Positions 1 to 20,800 of a DNA stretch of 60,000 bases are shown piece after piece. Position 1 is the first letter of the stretch. Each line of letters opens with the position of its first letter. The notes beneath the pieces were generated by a model. That model ran no database searches and was not told the origin of the DNA. It saw nothing but the letters and a program-made list of their open reading frames with translations. Both the position numbers and the translations under genes were made by a program. This DNA is from Mesostigma viride (lineage: Eukaryota; Streptophyta; Mesostigmatophyceae; Mesostigmatales; Mesostigmataceae). The stretch is from positions 1,271,795 to 1,331,794 of the forward strand of contig RPFO01000246.1 in assembly GCA_009746045.1 (NCBI GenBank), read 5' to 3'.

Positions 1-494
1 CGCTCGCCACGACCGCTGGCTTGATGCAGTTCTCTTCGCTGGCATATATCTCCCGCCAGCTCGGCCGCATAGCCAACAGGTCGAGCAGCCGTGCCTTCCC
101 CGCCACCTCCGCCTTTGGTAGACTCACCGCGTCCGCGCGCAGTTGTTCATACTTATTCTGCTTCCCATATATTGCATCAGCACCTTCTTGCTCCTGGCCT
201 GTCGCAACGCCCCCTACGCGGCGACTGTGCCAGGTGCAGTGCCTCTTGACCCTCGCAAGGGCCTCCTCCCTCGATCCCCTTAGAGCACGCCCCTCTAGGG
301 TTGGGAGGAGGGTCTTGCCCCCCTCCCCACAGCCAATTAAGCCAACGCACTACCTTGCATTGCAGTGTGTACTCGCGGTGGCGGCGCGTGGCACGCTGTC
401 GCCGGCGTGCCGATCTCACCCTGCCCCACGCGGTGTACGCTGGCCTAAGTGGGTATGGCAGCGGGAAAAGGGAGCGGTCGATCCCGCTGGGATT
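1..494. other. No supported gene
   Basis: GC-rich stretch downstream of the minus-strand ORF that ends at 495. Open frames on both strands are composition-driven, rich in Arg, Pro and Ser, and show no recognisable motif. The stop of the upstream ORF lies in a possible splice-donor context (GTAGGG), so an additional minus-strand exon here cannot be excluded. Confidence 0.4.
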
Positions 495-1550
495 CTATTT
501 CCCTACTTGTTGAGCCTTGCTGAGCTTGTCCAAGAGGATCGCAGTTTGGAGAGCTGCCTTGACAGCCGGGGTGGCTGACAGTGCAGCCTCCTCCCCCAAT
601 GGCAGGAGGTGGCTGGCCACCTTCCACCCCCCCCCTCCTTGCCCCTCCACCTGCAGCACGGCCGCCACCACCCTCATTAGGTACTCCATGCCCACAAGCT
701 CCCCGGCTGCTGAGCCCAGCTCCTTGAGAAGGGTGTCCATGGCCAATGCAATGTTCATGACAATTTTCCTGTTCTCCATGTTCCGCCAATTTCCAGGCTT
801 GACCGTCATGACCCACGACCGGATTCCCATCCCATTGTCGCTGGCGTCCTCCAACACCCCCGGCAGCACCCGCTCCGAAATCCGATATTTCACGCTCTTG
901 GCTCGGCTTGGCAGCGCCACCCCTTTCGAGGCCTTGAAGTGGCTTCCCGCCCCCTCCATTTCTCCCAGCGCTGCCTTCAAACCTTGCATGAATTTCTCGG
1001 CTGCGACCTCCCCCTCCTCGTCCTCCTCGTCGTCCTGATTTTCGGTTTCCGGAGGTGCCCCAACGAATGTCGCCAACCTCGCCCTCATTTCCTTTCCGAC
1101 AGCCCCCCCACCTGCCGAAACCTTGGCCGCGCCTTTCGGCTTGGCCATTTTTCGTTGCGCAGGTGTCGTTGGTGGCAGCGCCTGATCCTCCTCCTCGTCC
1201 GCCGCGAGATCTGCCACGGCCAGCAGTTTTGCCACCAACGTTCCGTTTGGGTCACGTGCGTCCAACACGTCGCCAACATCAACGTGATCGGCCAGCAACT
1301 GCACGACAGACTTCAGCTGGCTCGAGCTCCACGAGCTGGCGTCCGTCACCCAGTCCTCGGCACCGAAGACCTGCTCGATTGCCCCCACCGCCTCTGCGGG
1401 GCTGATGCACTTGGCGAGCAGAGTGGCGAGCTGCTTCTTTTTGGCGCTGAAGGCGACTGGCGCGTGACTGGCGGCAGCAGCCCGCGGTGTGGGCGTCCCG
1501 TCCTCCCCGCGCGCTGCCTGCCCTCCTGTAGCTTTGCGCCCCTTCGGCAT
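495..1550 (-). CDS. Hypothetical 351-aa protein, candidate transposon ORF1/gag-like
   Basis: Open frame of 351 codons from the first ATG after an in-frame TGA just upstream. The N-terminus is basic and Lys/Arg-rich (residues 1-45). Helical segments follow, then an acidic run of Asp/Glu near residues 175-185 and an Ala/Leu-rich helical C-terminal half. No zinc knuckle, transmembrane segment or catalytic motif is visible. I do not recognise the family. The position among LINE and transposon fragments and the bipartite basic/acidic composition make a mobile-element structural protein the best guess, but a single-exon host gene or one exon of a longer gene is possible. The C-terminal codons sit in a GT-like context, so the end may be a splice donor rather than a true stop. 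Confidence 0.5.
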   Translation of the reverse strand: MPKGRKATGGQAARGEDGTPTPRAAAASHAPVAFSAKKKQLATLLAKCISPAEAVGAIEQVFGAEDWVTDASSWSSSQLKSVVQLLADHVDVGDVLDARDPNGTLVAKLLAVADLAADEEEDQALPPTTPAQRKMAKPKGAAKVSAGGGAVGKEMRARLATFVGAPPETENQDDEEDEEGEVAAEKFMQGLKAALGEMEGAGSHFKASKGVALPSRAKSVKYRISERVLPGVLEDASDNGMGIRSWVMTVKPGNWRNMENRKIVMNIALAMDTLLKELGSAAGELVGMEYLMRVVAAVLQVEGQGGGGWKVASHLLPLGEEAALSATPAVKAALQTAILLDKLSKAQQVGK

Positions 1551-2055
1551 TGCTGCTCAGGGCCAAAAATGGCTCCGACGGTACAGGTTCGTCAAACCAG
1601 AGGTTCGTTTCCCCTGGCTTGCTGTCGCCGCCCTCGTGAAAAGAAAAGAGGCCGACCTTAGCTAGGTGGGTTTGTTTTTGTCCTTTTTTGCGTGTCATGC
1701 GGCCTTGGCCCGGACGGCATTTTTTCGCCACGCAAATGTTGCGTCTGAACAAATGACGCAATGTGGCGTTCTAATTGCCGGCAGCTTACGTAAGGCTGCC
1801 GGGGCTATTAGGTCACATATTGCGTGAGAGAAAGAATCTAGATCTAGTTAATCACTTCGCCATGAGCCAAGAAACCTAGACAGTGGCAGGTTTATATCTC
1901 AACGTAGCTCCTGCCACCTGGCCAAGAAAAACTGGCCAAAATTTTGGCCACGACTGATCCGGATCAGGCCGCACAAGCCTCAAAAGGTAAGTCACGTGAA
2001 CCCAATAACCTAGCTATAGCGGCTACCCTTCCATCTCACTATAAAGAAACTATGT
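1551..2055. other. No supported gene
   Basis: Intergenic stretch of mixed composition. It holds CACGTG-type and short AT-rich segments but no ORF, repeat array or motif that I can support. Confidence 0.4.
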
Positions 2056-2346
2056 TCAGAGAACCACGATTCCATGAACCATGCAACTGGGGCTGCGTTG
2101 CCAGAAGCCGGAGCTGTTGACGTCAAAGGAGGTCTCTTCCCAGGGCGGCTCAGCAGAGCGACTGCGCTTAGGTTCAGGCGATGCAGATGGCGAGGCGAGC
2201 CCGGGAGGCTGGGCGAGCACCAGTGCACGACTAGTGTCACCGTTGCCATCTGGGCCGGTGGGCGAAGCTGCAGCCGAAGCTGCATGCGTATTTTCATTGC
2301 CGAGCGCAGCCGCCAGGCTGCGTTGCGTCGAGAGGCGTTTGCTCAT
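2056..2346 (-). CDS. Small Ser/Pro/Ala-rich ORF, member of a two-copy family
   Basis: 96-codon frame, function unknown. The middle reads as a Ser/Ala/Gly/Pro-rich linker and ends in a Lys-Arg-Ser-Arg patch followed by a Glu-Pro-Pro-Trp-Glu-Glu motif. The same order (AAS..PTGP-G-G-TS-ALV, then KR.R..EP.W.E) is found in the plus-strand ORF at 56074-56376. Both loci also carry the same 40-bp DNA block and TTAA tract 5' of the ORF, in matching relative orientation. The pair is therefore probably two copies of one mobile element, with this ORF an N-terminal segment or exon of its protein. The Lys/Arg patch could be a nuclear localisation signal. Confidence 0.4.
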   Translation of the reverse strand: MSKRLSTQRSLAAALGNENTHAASAAASPTGPDGNGDTSRALVLAQPPGLASPSASPEPKRSRSAEPPWEETSFDVNSSGFWQRSPSCMVHGIVVL

Positions 2347-2680
2347 CGTATATTGCGTAATAGCTTTGGAAAATTATATCAGCATGTGCGTCGTAGAAAG
2401 ACGCATCGATTGTGATATTCACGGCTAAATTCGGTGCTCAAACGTGAAAGTTATGAGCTCCGCCGTCAGCCATGGCTATCTCGTGGTCTGCATCATGCCC
2501 CAACCATATATATAGTCACTAGAGGGGTATATAATGCTCATCTGAGCTGTCCTCTACTGTCAGTAATGGCAGACGAGGCAGTAGTGTAGCGGCTATCCTC
2601 AGGGGCAATACCCTCCACCTGCGGACTTATACCCTGCATTCTACCATGCCAATGGGCCGCGGGGTCTGTGCATGGGGAGA

Positions 2681-2740
2681 ATTAATTAATTAATTAATTA
2701 GACTCGTGCTCCCGTTGGGGAGTCACGGAGCATTAACCCC
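2681..2740. repeat. TTAA tract plus 40-bp block shared with 55550-55589 (inverted)
   Basis: A (TTAA)n tract at 2681-2700 is followed by 40 bp (2701-2740, beginning GACTCGTGCTCCCG) that is the perfect reverse complement of 55550-55589. At both loci it lies upstream of the paralogous small ORF. A related TTAA tract with a CCGTTGGGAG motif occurs near 24850-24890. It is probably a terminal or subterminal piece of a repeat family. Confidence 0.7.
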
Positions 2741-2922
2741 GATGGATGGATGGATGTGTGCAAACAGTCCTACCGGTCTAATCTATCTACATGCATGGGG
2801 AGAAAACAGGAGCATGCCCCACAGGAAGATGCTTATCGTGCGCAAACGGCAGACCATTCCTCCTTGTCTATCATACGGTCTCCATCAAATTAAATTAACA
2901 TTAAATTGGAGCATATCTCCGC

Positions 2923-2956
2923 AGTACATGTAGCACATATCCCTGAGAAGGGGCAT
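2923..2956 (+). repeat. Left arm of a 34-bp perfect inverted repeat
   Basis: The 34 bases starting AGTACATGTAGCACAT are the exact reverse complement of 5079-5112. Similarity continues weakly outward on both sides. The pair encloses 2.1 kb that contains a LINE reverse-transcriptase fragment. This could be the ends of a non-autonomous element or two head-to-head copies of a repeat. Confidence 0.7.
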
Positions 2957-3531
2957 TAAATTATTACATGACTCCGTTGGGAGATCATGTGGCACATATT
3001 CCTTGCAGGATGTTTGGAGGTGGGCGAAGCCGCGGAACCGAACTAAGCTAACTCTAAGCTAATATATAGTCTAGAAAACCCTAACTACTCGACTCAGCAA
3101 AGCGCCCCTTCCGCTTGGGGGGAGGGGGCTTGCCCACATGCAGGGGCTGGTGTGTGATCCTGGACAATCTTCTGCCTGGCACCTCTTCTTGTTCTGCATA
3201 GCAGTCCAAGCAAGAAAGAGGGAGTGAATGCTGTGTTCAAACTGAGCTGGGGCCACTAGGTCGGCCAGCAACATCTGGATGTAGTTCACGGCAGGTTTAC
3301 CCAGCTTTCTATGAATGTCCTTGGGGCCAGGCCAGGTCAGGATGTGCCGCCCTGGTTGGCCAAGCCGCTTGGGGCCGGCCAGACCAAGGGCGGTGTCTAC
3401 CTGACTGGTGCGACTGAGCAAGATGTCCTACAAATGCTATCCTAGCTACGCTGCTTAATCTGGTCCGAAATGCGAGGCATACCCTGATACAGAGACTCTA
3501 ATGACAGGTCTATGTGTGGAAAACCCTACAT

Positions 3532-4435
3532 TCAGGACGTACCTGTCGAAGCATCCTGTAAACCGCGCCGTCCAGCTTGGCGGCCAGTGTGTCCGTGAGT
3601 GTCACATGCCTCGGCGCCATACATAAGCACCGTGAGGACTAGGACCTTGAAGAGCATTCGCTTGCGGTGCTCGCCCAGGTCCTTCGAGTGCCAGTAGGTT
3701 TTGAGCGAACGAATTAGCCTAGCCCAGGCCAGGCCGATGCGGATGTCCACATCGTGGGCGGTGTCGGGGAGCATGCTCCCCAGCAGTTTGAAGCGATCAC
3801 GGAACGGGACCTCCGTCCCGTCTAGCAGCGGCGGCAGTGGCGGGCGACTGGTAGCCCCAATCACCATTGCCTCAGCTTTGACACTAATCTCCAACCCCAC
3901 CGCCTGCGCCTCCAAGCCCAGACAGTCCAGCCAGGTCTGAATGTGCTCGGGGCGCTGGATGAGGGTGGTAGTCGGTCGGACAGGCGGTAGCCAGGGCCAC
4001 CGCCGCCATATTCGCGCTCGTTAAGAATGTCCACGCCGGGCTCGAATCCCTTAACCCATGGGTTAAGAGCAGTAAAGCGCGCATGCACGTGCCCGGCGCA
4101 TGACGTGATCCACGGCAATAATGAACAGATATCGGGGGACAGGACACAACCTTGCCACGCCCCGTGGTGAAGGGGGAATGGTGGGGTGGTGCCTTCCGCA
4201 GTCCGCACTGGCTGCCTGTGAGCCCTCATACAGTCGACGATCAATGGTCCCGCGGGAAAAAAATCCAGAGCTAGGATGACCCAATTTACCCAAAGAGCCT
4301 CCCAGAGGACCGTGTCAAAAAAGGCCTTGATATAGTCAACAAAAATGAAGACCAGCGGCAAGCCGTCAGGGCGCAAAGGCGACGCACCTCCTCCATCAAC
4401 CGGCGCGCGACAAATACAGCCATGACAGTGCATGT
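3532..4435 (-). pseudogene. LINE (non-LTR retrotransposon) reverse transcriptase remnant
   Basis: Decayed reverse-transcriptase domain read across several frames. The 190-codon frame 4433-3861 has motif A-like VFIFVDYIKAFFDT, matching the usual FIDxxKAFD, and a motif B-like stretch with QGCVLSP. The expected ADD box (motif C) is degenerate. The next frame, 3915-3532, carries thumb-region features: GLEISV-K-E, DG..VPF.D.FKLLGS, a run ending VLMYGAEAC, as in LINE proteins. Upstream, another frame adds a LMEEVRR segment typical of the residues before motif A. No frame is continuous, so this is a fossil. It lies inside the 34-bp inverted repeat at 2923-5112. Confidence 0.75.
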
Positions 4436-4599
4436 GACGACCAGGGTAAGGCTGGCCCGGCCTCGACCCTTCTCCTCACCTTTAAGTACATGGCGGATAT
4501 AAGCTGTTGTTTATTAACTACCGCAATAAGATCTCGAGGACTTCCTACACGCTGGACGACGACTTGACCCTGACACAGCAACAGCGGCGACGGGAGCTA

Positions 4600-5078
4600 T
4601 GGCCCGGACTGTAGCCTCCAGCTAGTCCGGCAGAACGCAGGGGGGAAACCGGTATACTGCTGGTGGGGGGCGGTCATGTACACGTTGACCACAAGCACTG
4701 GCAGGCGCACCCTGCCACCCCAGCAACCCCAGTCTAGGGAGTATATAGTGTAGATTAGCCAGGCTTAGCCTAGCACGTGGCTCATGCCTACGCGCATATG
4801 TGCTCTTATAGTGGGACTCCCCACGCGGGATGATGCATTGAGAATTCAGCCAAGCTTTGCCTATGCAGAGAGCTCCTCTCTGCTGAGAAGGCCATGCCCT
4901 AGCGATTGTTTAGCCATGATGATCTTCTACCCTATGTCGGCGCCTTAGGTGCTGGAATACAGTGTGGTGCAGGTGCACACTTTGTGCACCCAGCTAGAGC
5001 AGGTGTAGTTTACACCCTACCCTTGCAGGAAGTAGCCCAGGCCCCAGAATAGCCATATGCGCTGGTTGTCTCCTTGAT
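4600..5078. other. No supported gene
   Basis: Non-coding stretch between the LINE fragment and the right inverted-repeat arm. No further retrotransposon motifs can be read here. Confidence 0.4.
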
Positions 5079-5112
5079 ATGCCCCTTCTCAGGGATATGT
5101 GCTACATGTACT
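5079..5112 (-). repeat. Right arm of the 34-bp inverted repeat
   Basis: Exact reverse complement of 2923-2956. The 20 bp just before it (5059-5078) recur near 29047-29067, so the arm belongs to a dispersed repeat. Confidence 0.7.
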
Positions 5113-5319
5113 CCCAACCGAGATATGTTACAATTTATTAAATTTTCGGCATAAATATTTTGATGTATACATTTATGAAAAATCAGTATGACTTACATCA
5201 GAGTGAAGGCACAATATTATTATATTTATTAAAAATATAATTACTTACAGCAGAGTGAAATCACTCAAACCAAAGCAAACGCCCAGCTATAAACCTATAT
5301 ACAGAGCCATGTCAAAGCT

Positions 5320-5802
5320 CTATACTACGATAAGACCAATGGAAACGCCTAACGGGAGGAACACACGATGGTGCCCGACGTCGCCGTAGGCCAGGAGCTT
5401 GGCCCGCTCCGCCCGGTCCGCCGTGTAACCTGCCGTGAGGGAGGCCCCAGCCACGTGGCTAAGAGCCAAGGGCCGCGCCACCAAAACGTCAAGAAGCAGA
5501 TGCCGGCCACCCCCCTCAAAGTCCAGCACCACGATGTCAGGCCGGTGGTTGGGGGAATAGAAGGCAGCGCCATCCGCATCCTCGGACCGGATGTTCGCGT
5601 GGGGGAAAACCGACCGAATCATGGCGAGCACCACCGTCAGGAGGACAGTGTGCAAATACAAATACCAATTCTGATTCTGTTGGCCCCCCATGCAGGCAAG
5701 GTAGTGAGTCCCCGTGGGATCCAGCGGCTGCCCACAGCTACCACAAGGCCGCCCGGCCGGAACAAGAGGCGGCGGGGCAAATAGCTGGGGCCGGAGCGCC
5801 AC
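5320..5802 (-). pseudogene. LINE C-terminal fragment with zinc motif and restriction-like endonuclease
   Basis: 160-codon frame. Near residues 20-37 a CGSC...HYLAC sequence gives a CCHC-type zinc motif. It is followed by SPNHRPD and, 15 residues later, LLLDV, which is the R/KPD...D pattern of the restriction-like endonuclease of R2/CRE-type non-LTR elements. This enzyme nicks target DNA to prime reverse transcription. The polypeptide ends soon after a HRVFLPL segment. The reverse transcriptase that should precede it on the same strand is absent: the RT remnant at 3532-4435 lies downstream, so these are two separate truncated copies. A second copy of the same region lies at 28090-28538. Confidence 0.7.
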
Positions 5803-6451
5803 CGAGGGTCATGGCCCGGGGAGTATATTTATAGTAATTAGTCATAGTTGTCTCAGTGGTATTTTCTTCCCTTTGTATTAATCTTTTCTTATTTTAAATT
5901 AAGAAAAAGAAGAAGAGTTGTCTCACTTAATGTGAACCTGGTTGTTGTTCGTTTCATCTGTCTCCCTCCATGCAGGTCTTCCTACAGACAGCCACGCGCG
6001 GCTCCCGTGGTCTTCGCGTCTTTAACGATCCTCTCAGACAACTACCCCAGTCCTTACACTGCGTTGGAGTGCCATGCCTCCAGGAATAGCTGTCTCCCTT
6101 AATATAACATCAAGCTGCCTCATCAAATGATGTATTACATGAAGTAGACTTCCAGCGCTTGCTAATCTTACTAATGATGAGATATGTATTGCGGCAAACA
6201 GCCAATGTTGGCAGTACATGCCATGATTAGGTACCTGTCCATCGACAGAGGTGCAACAGGCGCACTCCGCGCGAGTGAAACGGTGGCACTTTATCATGCT
6301 CCATGAGACACGAAACGCTGATGACGCCAGTAGCATTGTTGCTAAGCAGCCCCATGTACAATTTCGAATATCCACTCGTTGAAATCCGATCATCTGCTAA
6401 GTGTCTTCACCCAGCAGCCAAATGCCAGCAGACTCCCAGTGCTACCCAGAA
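5803..6451. other. Intergenic, 3' side of LRRC34-like gene
   Basis: No coding features recognised. Probably holds the 3' UTR of the minus-strand LRRC34-like gene, whose stop codon is at 6454-6452. No polyadenylation signal can be assigned with confidence. Confidence 0.4.
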
Positions 6452-17081
<10,630 letters not shown>

Positions 17082-17878
17082 ATCCCCCAAGCTTTGCGTC
17101 GTCTGAAGCAGGCTTTGGCTAGCAGCTAGCAGTGGGATCGTATTGCAGACGTAAGCGATGCCACCACGAGAAGGCTGCCAAATACGATTTCCCTGGCCTA
17201 TTCCAGTCGCAGTCAGTCGGTTGCAGGCCTAAAAAAACATTTCTCCATGAATTTACGTTCGGTGGGGCTTTGCCAAATAACCTCAATAACCTATTTATTG
17301 CTAGCATCGTGCTGGCACGAAGAACGGAGAACCAAAATAAGTCGGTTGCCTGGCACAGCGGGCGTACGTTCGTACGTTCGTACCGTACCCGGAGCGCTAC
17401 TATACCAAATTTAACTTGAAAAGAATGTGATTTGTCGAAAATCGCTAGAAATCTGGGAATCTAGTTTTGGCACCGGAAGTTAGGTACGGCAATCCTAAGA
17501 ATCTCTGCCACGTTTACCGCCATAATCCACAGAATGCCCGCATAAAACAACGATGAGCCACGTCGTCACGTGCTGGATGACGAGCTCATCCAAACACGCA
17601 GTGAACAAGCCGGCGATTTTCGGAATCAATTCCATGGTGCACCAGCTATTATGGCAAGGAAGTGAAGGAACCAACAGGTAAGCAAAGTGACGACCGCACA
17701 GCTTAAAAAGTATACTCAACTTCGCAGCCTTTAAAAAATAGTTAATGTACAGGAAGATGACGCCATGAAACTTGGTCGACGAAGTCAGTTGGTAACGCTG
17801 GTACCTGCATTTACGGAACAGTGGACAACCAAGGGCAAATAAATTTTCTCTGGCCATCCATAGTAATAAAGTAAATTA
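17082..17878. promoter_or_regulatory. Shared divergent intergenic region (candidate bidirectional promoter)
   Basis: 797 bp separate the proposed ATG of the LRRC34-like gene (minus) from the ATG of the plastid-protein gene (plus). Both 5' ends must be driven from here unless upstream non-coding exons extend further. A direct repeat CGTACGTTCGTACGTTCGTA lies near 17362-17382. No TATA box can be assigned. The short open frames in it are not convincing genes. Confidence 0.45.
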
Positions 17879-20800
17879 ATGTCGAGTATGCTGCTGTGCA
17901 TAAACCAATCCTCCCGGATGACGCTTGGCAGCGAGGTTGACTCTGCCCAAGTTTTCGCCTCACCTTTAACGGGACTGCAAAAGAAACAACAGCCTCGAAA
18001 ATCTGTACAATCTGACGCTCGCAGGAGAAATGTAGATGTTGTCGCAAGCCGGGGCGTATCATACGTACCCGAAGAAGCACATAGTACCATTCCCGCTTTT
18101 TTCAATAAACGGGAGCCCGGTCATTTATCAACCAAGATCATCGCGGCAATGGCGGCTGCGGCTATCGTAGTGGCTCCTGGCTGCACCGCTGACGCCCTTG
18201 CTGGCGACTTTTTTGGGCTAGGTGGAGGCCCGGTAATCGAGAAGGACTTCCAAGAGCCCTTCACCGTCTATGGAACAATAGAGTAAGTGGCAACCGCGGT
18301 GTAGTGAATCCCTTCCTCCCCCCCCCCCCCCCCTTCCCCCCCCCTCCCGCCCGTTCCCCCCCTCCCTTCCCCCCCCCCCCCCCCTCAACAGCATGCAATT
18401 TAATCTCTTAGGATTGCTGTTCCGGTCCCTTTGTTGACCCCATGCAATCCCCTTGAGGGTTACGTGGCGGTGCAGGAGGAAGTACCTGATCGAGGTGATC
18501 CGGAACGGCCGCATCGTGGGACGCAAGCGAGGCTTCACGGCATCGGTGTGGTGCGTGTGCCCTCGCTCCACTCATGGCCTGCACCGCTCACCTATTGCCC
18601 CTCCTGGGGTAGTCCTTGTGGTATGCGGTCCGCCCCACACACCTGCAAGTAACCCCGGCTGCGCATGAGGACGGCAATTCCCGGCTGTCTGTCTGCCCAT
18701 GAGTAGGCAGCTGCATACATCATCATGGGGTTGCTCATGGGTTGTGAGCATCAGGGCTGGCTTGCCTACTTGGTTCATACGTCAGCCCACCTATGTCCAC
18801 AAACTGTCGTCGGTTGGTGGGCACGAGACATGAGAGATGTGCGCCAGCCGCCACGCCCCACGCTCCCCATGTCGTCTCTCACTCATCCACCATGCACTCT
18901 CTCCCTTGGCGGTGCACCATGCACTGCCCTGTTGGAGACAACAATCTACTGTTGGAGAACGAGCGCATGCATAACTGTTGGGGACAGCGCGTATTTCCGG
19001 GTGCCATGGGAAATGCCTTGAATTCCTTTTTTAGAACAGCGCCACATGATCAGGTGAGATGGAACCGTGGGGTCCCTGCCCCCGATTGATTGGTCGAGTC
19101 AGTGCAGAGCATGATATGCACCCCGGTCATCCTCAAGGTGGTGTGCTGGCCTGCCTTGGAGGGCCCTCTGGTAGGCGAGGCTCCTAGCTGGGCAATCATG
19201 CTACTAAGGGTCCAGCCCACGAATCACTCGACCCTGACATGAGCCACGGGTTTAGCCATGGAGATGGCTGAGGATGGCATAGTCAATGGGAGGGACATGT
19301 GTCGGTGTGCCCTTCAAAGATGGGAGACGCCAGCATCTTGGCGTTGCATGAGCAAACACGTTTGGTCATTGTGCCCACGCATGAGGAAATGGGATGTTGG
19401 GTGCTTGGCACGTCAGACGTGGGCAGTCTGACGGCATGCGTAGGAAACAATCTCAGACTATGGATGTCCTGGCAAAGAGTCGGTCGAGCGCGTTCGTAAT
19501 AGGAATCTCAGCTCGTGTTTCAAACAATAGGAATCTCAGCGCGTGTTTCAAACAATAGGAATCTCAGCGCGTGTTTCAAACAATAGGAATCTCAGCGCGT
19601 GTTTCAAACAATAGGAATCTCAGCGCGTGTTCCAAACAATAGGAATCTCAGCGCGTGTTTCAAACAATAGGAATCTCAGCGCGTGTTTCAAACAACAGGA
19701 ATCTCAGCGCGTGTTTCAAACAATAGGAATCTCAGCGCGTGTTTCAAACAATAGGAATCTCAGCGCGTGTTTCAAACAACAGGAATCTCAGCGCGTGTTT
19801 CAAACAGTAGGAATCTCAGCGCGTGTTTCAAACAATAGGAATCTCAGCGCGTGTTTCAAACAATAGGAATCTCAGCGCGTGTTTCAAACAATAGGAATCT
19901 CAGCGCGTGTTTCAAACAATAGGAATCTCAGCGCGTGTTTCAAACAATAGGAATCTCAGCGCGTGTTTCAAACAATAGGAATCTCAGCGCGTGTTTCAAA
20001 CAATAGGAATCTCAGCGCGTGTTTCAAACAATAGGAATCTCAGCGCGTGTTTCAAACAATAGGAATCTCAGCGCGTGTTTCAAACAATAGGAATCTCAGC
20101 GCGTGTTTCAAACAATAGGAATCTCAGCGCGTGTTTCAAACAATAGGAATCTCAGCGCGTGTTTCAAACAATAGGAATCTCAGCGCGTGTTTCAAACAAT
20201 AGGAATCTCAGCGCGTGTTTCAAACAATAGGAATCTCAGCTCGTGTTTCAAACAATAGGAATCTCAGCGCGTGTTTCAAACAATAGGAATCTCAGCTCGT
20301 GTTTCAAACAATAGGAATCTCAGCGCGTGTTTCAAACAATAGGAATCTCAGCGCATGTTTCAAACAATAGGAATCTCAGCGCGTGTTTCAAACAACAGGA
20401 ATCTCAGCGCGTGTTTCAAACAATAGGAATCTCAGCGCGTGTTTCAAACAATAGGAATCTCAGCGCGTGTTTCAAACAATAGGAATCTCAGCTCGTGTTT
20501 CAAACAATAGGAATCTCAGCGCGTGTTTCAAACAATAGGAATCTCAGCGCGTGTTTCAAACAATAGGAATCTCAGCGCGTGTTTCAAACAACAGGAATCT
20601 CAGCGCGTGTTTCAAACAATAGGAATCTCAGCGCGTGTTTCAAACAATAGGAATCTCAGCGCGTGTTTCAAACAATAGGAATCTCAGCGCGTGTTTCAAA
20701 CAATAGGAATCTCAGCGCGTGTTTCAAACAATAGGAATCTCAGCGCGCGTTTCAAAGGGATAAGGTCCGGTATGTAGCGCCCCCACATTGGCGCGGATGC

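Noticed and set aside
3532-5802. One continuous LINE on the minus strand
   Set aside because: The endonuclease part lies upstream of the reverse transcriptase on that strand, the reverse of LINE order; these are two fragments.
19498-20752. CRISPR-like array (28-bp repeats)
   Set aside because: The units abut with no unique spacers, the host is eukaryotic and there are no cas genes; it is a minisatellite.
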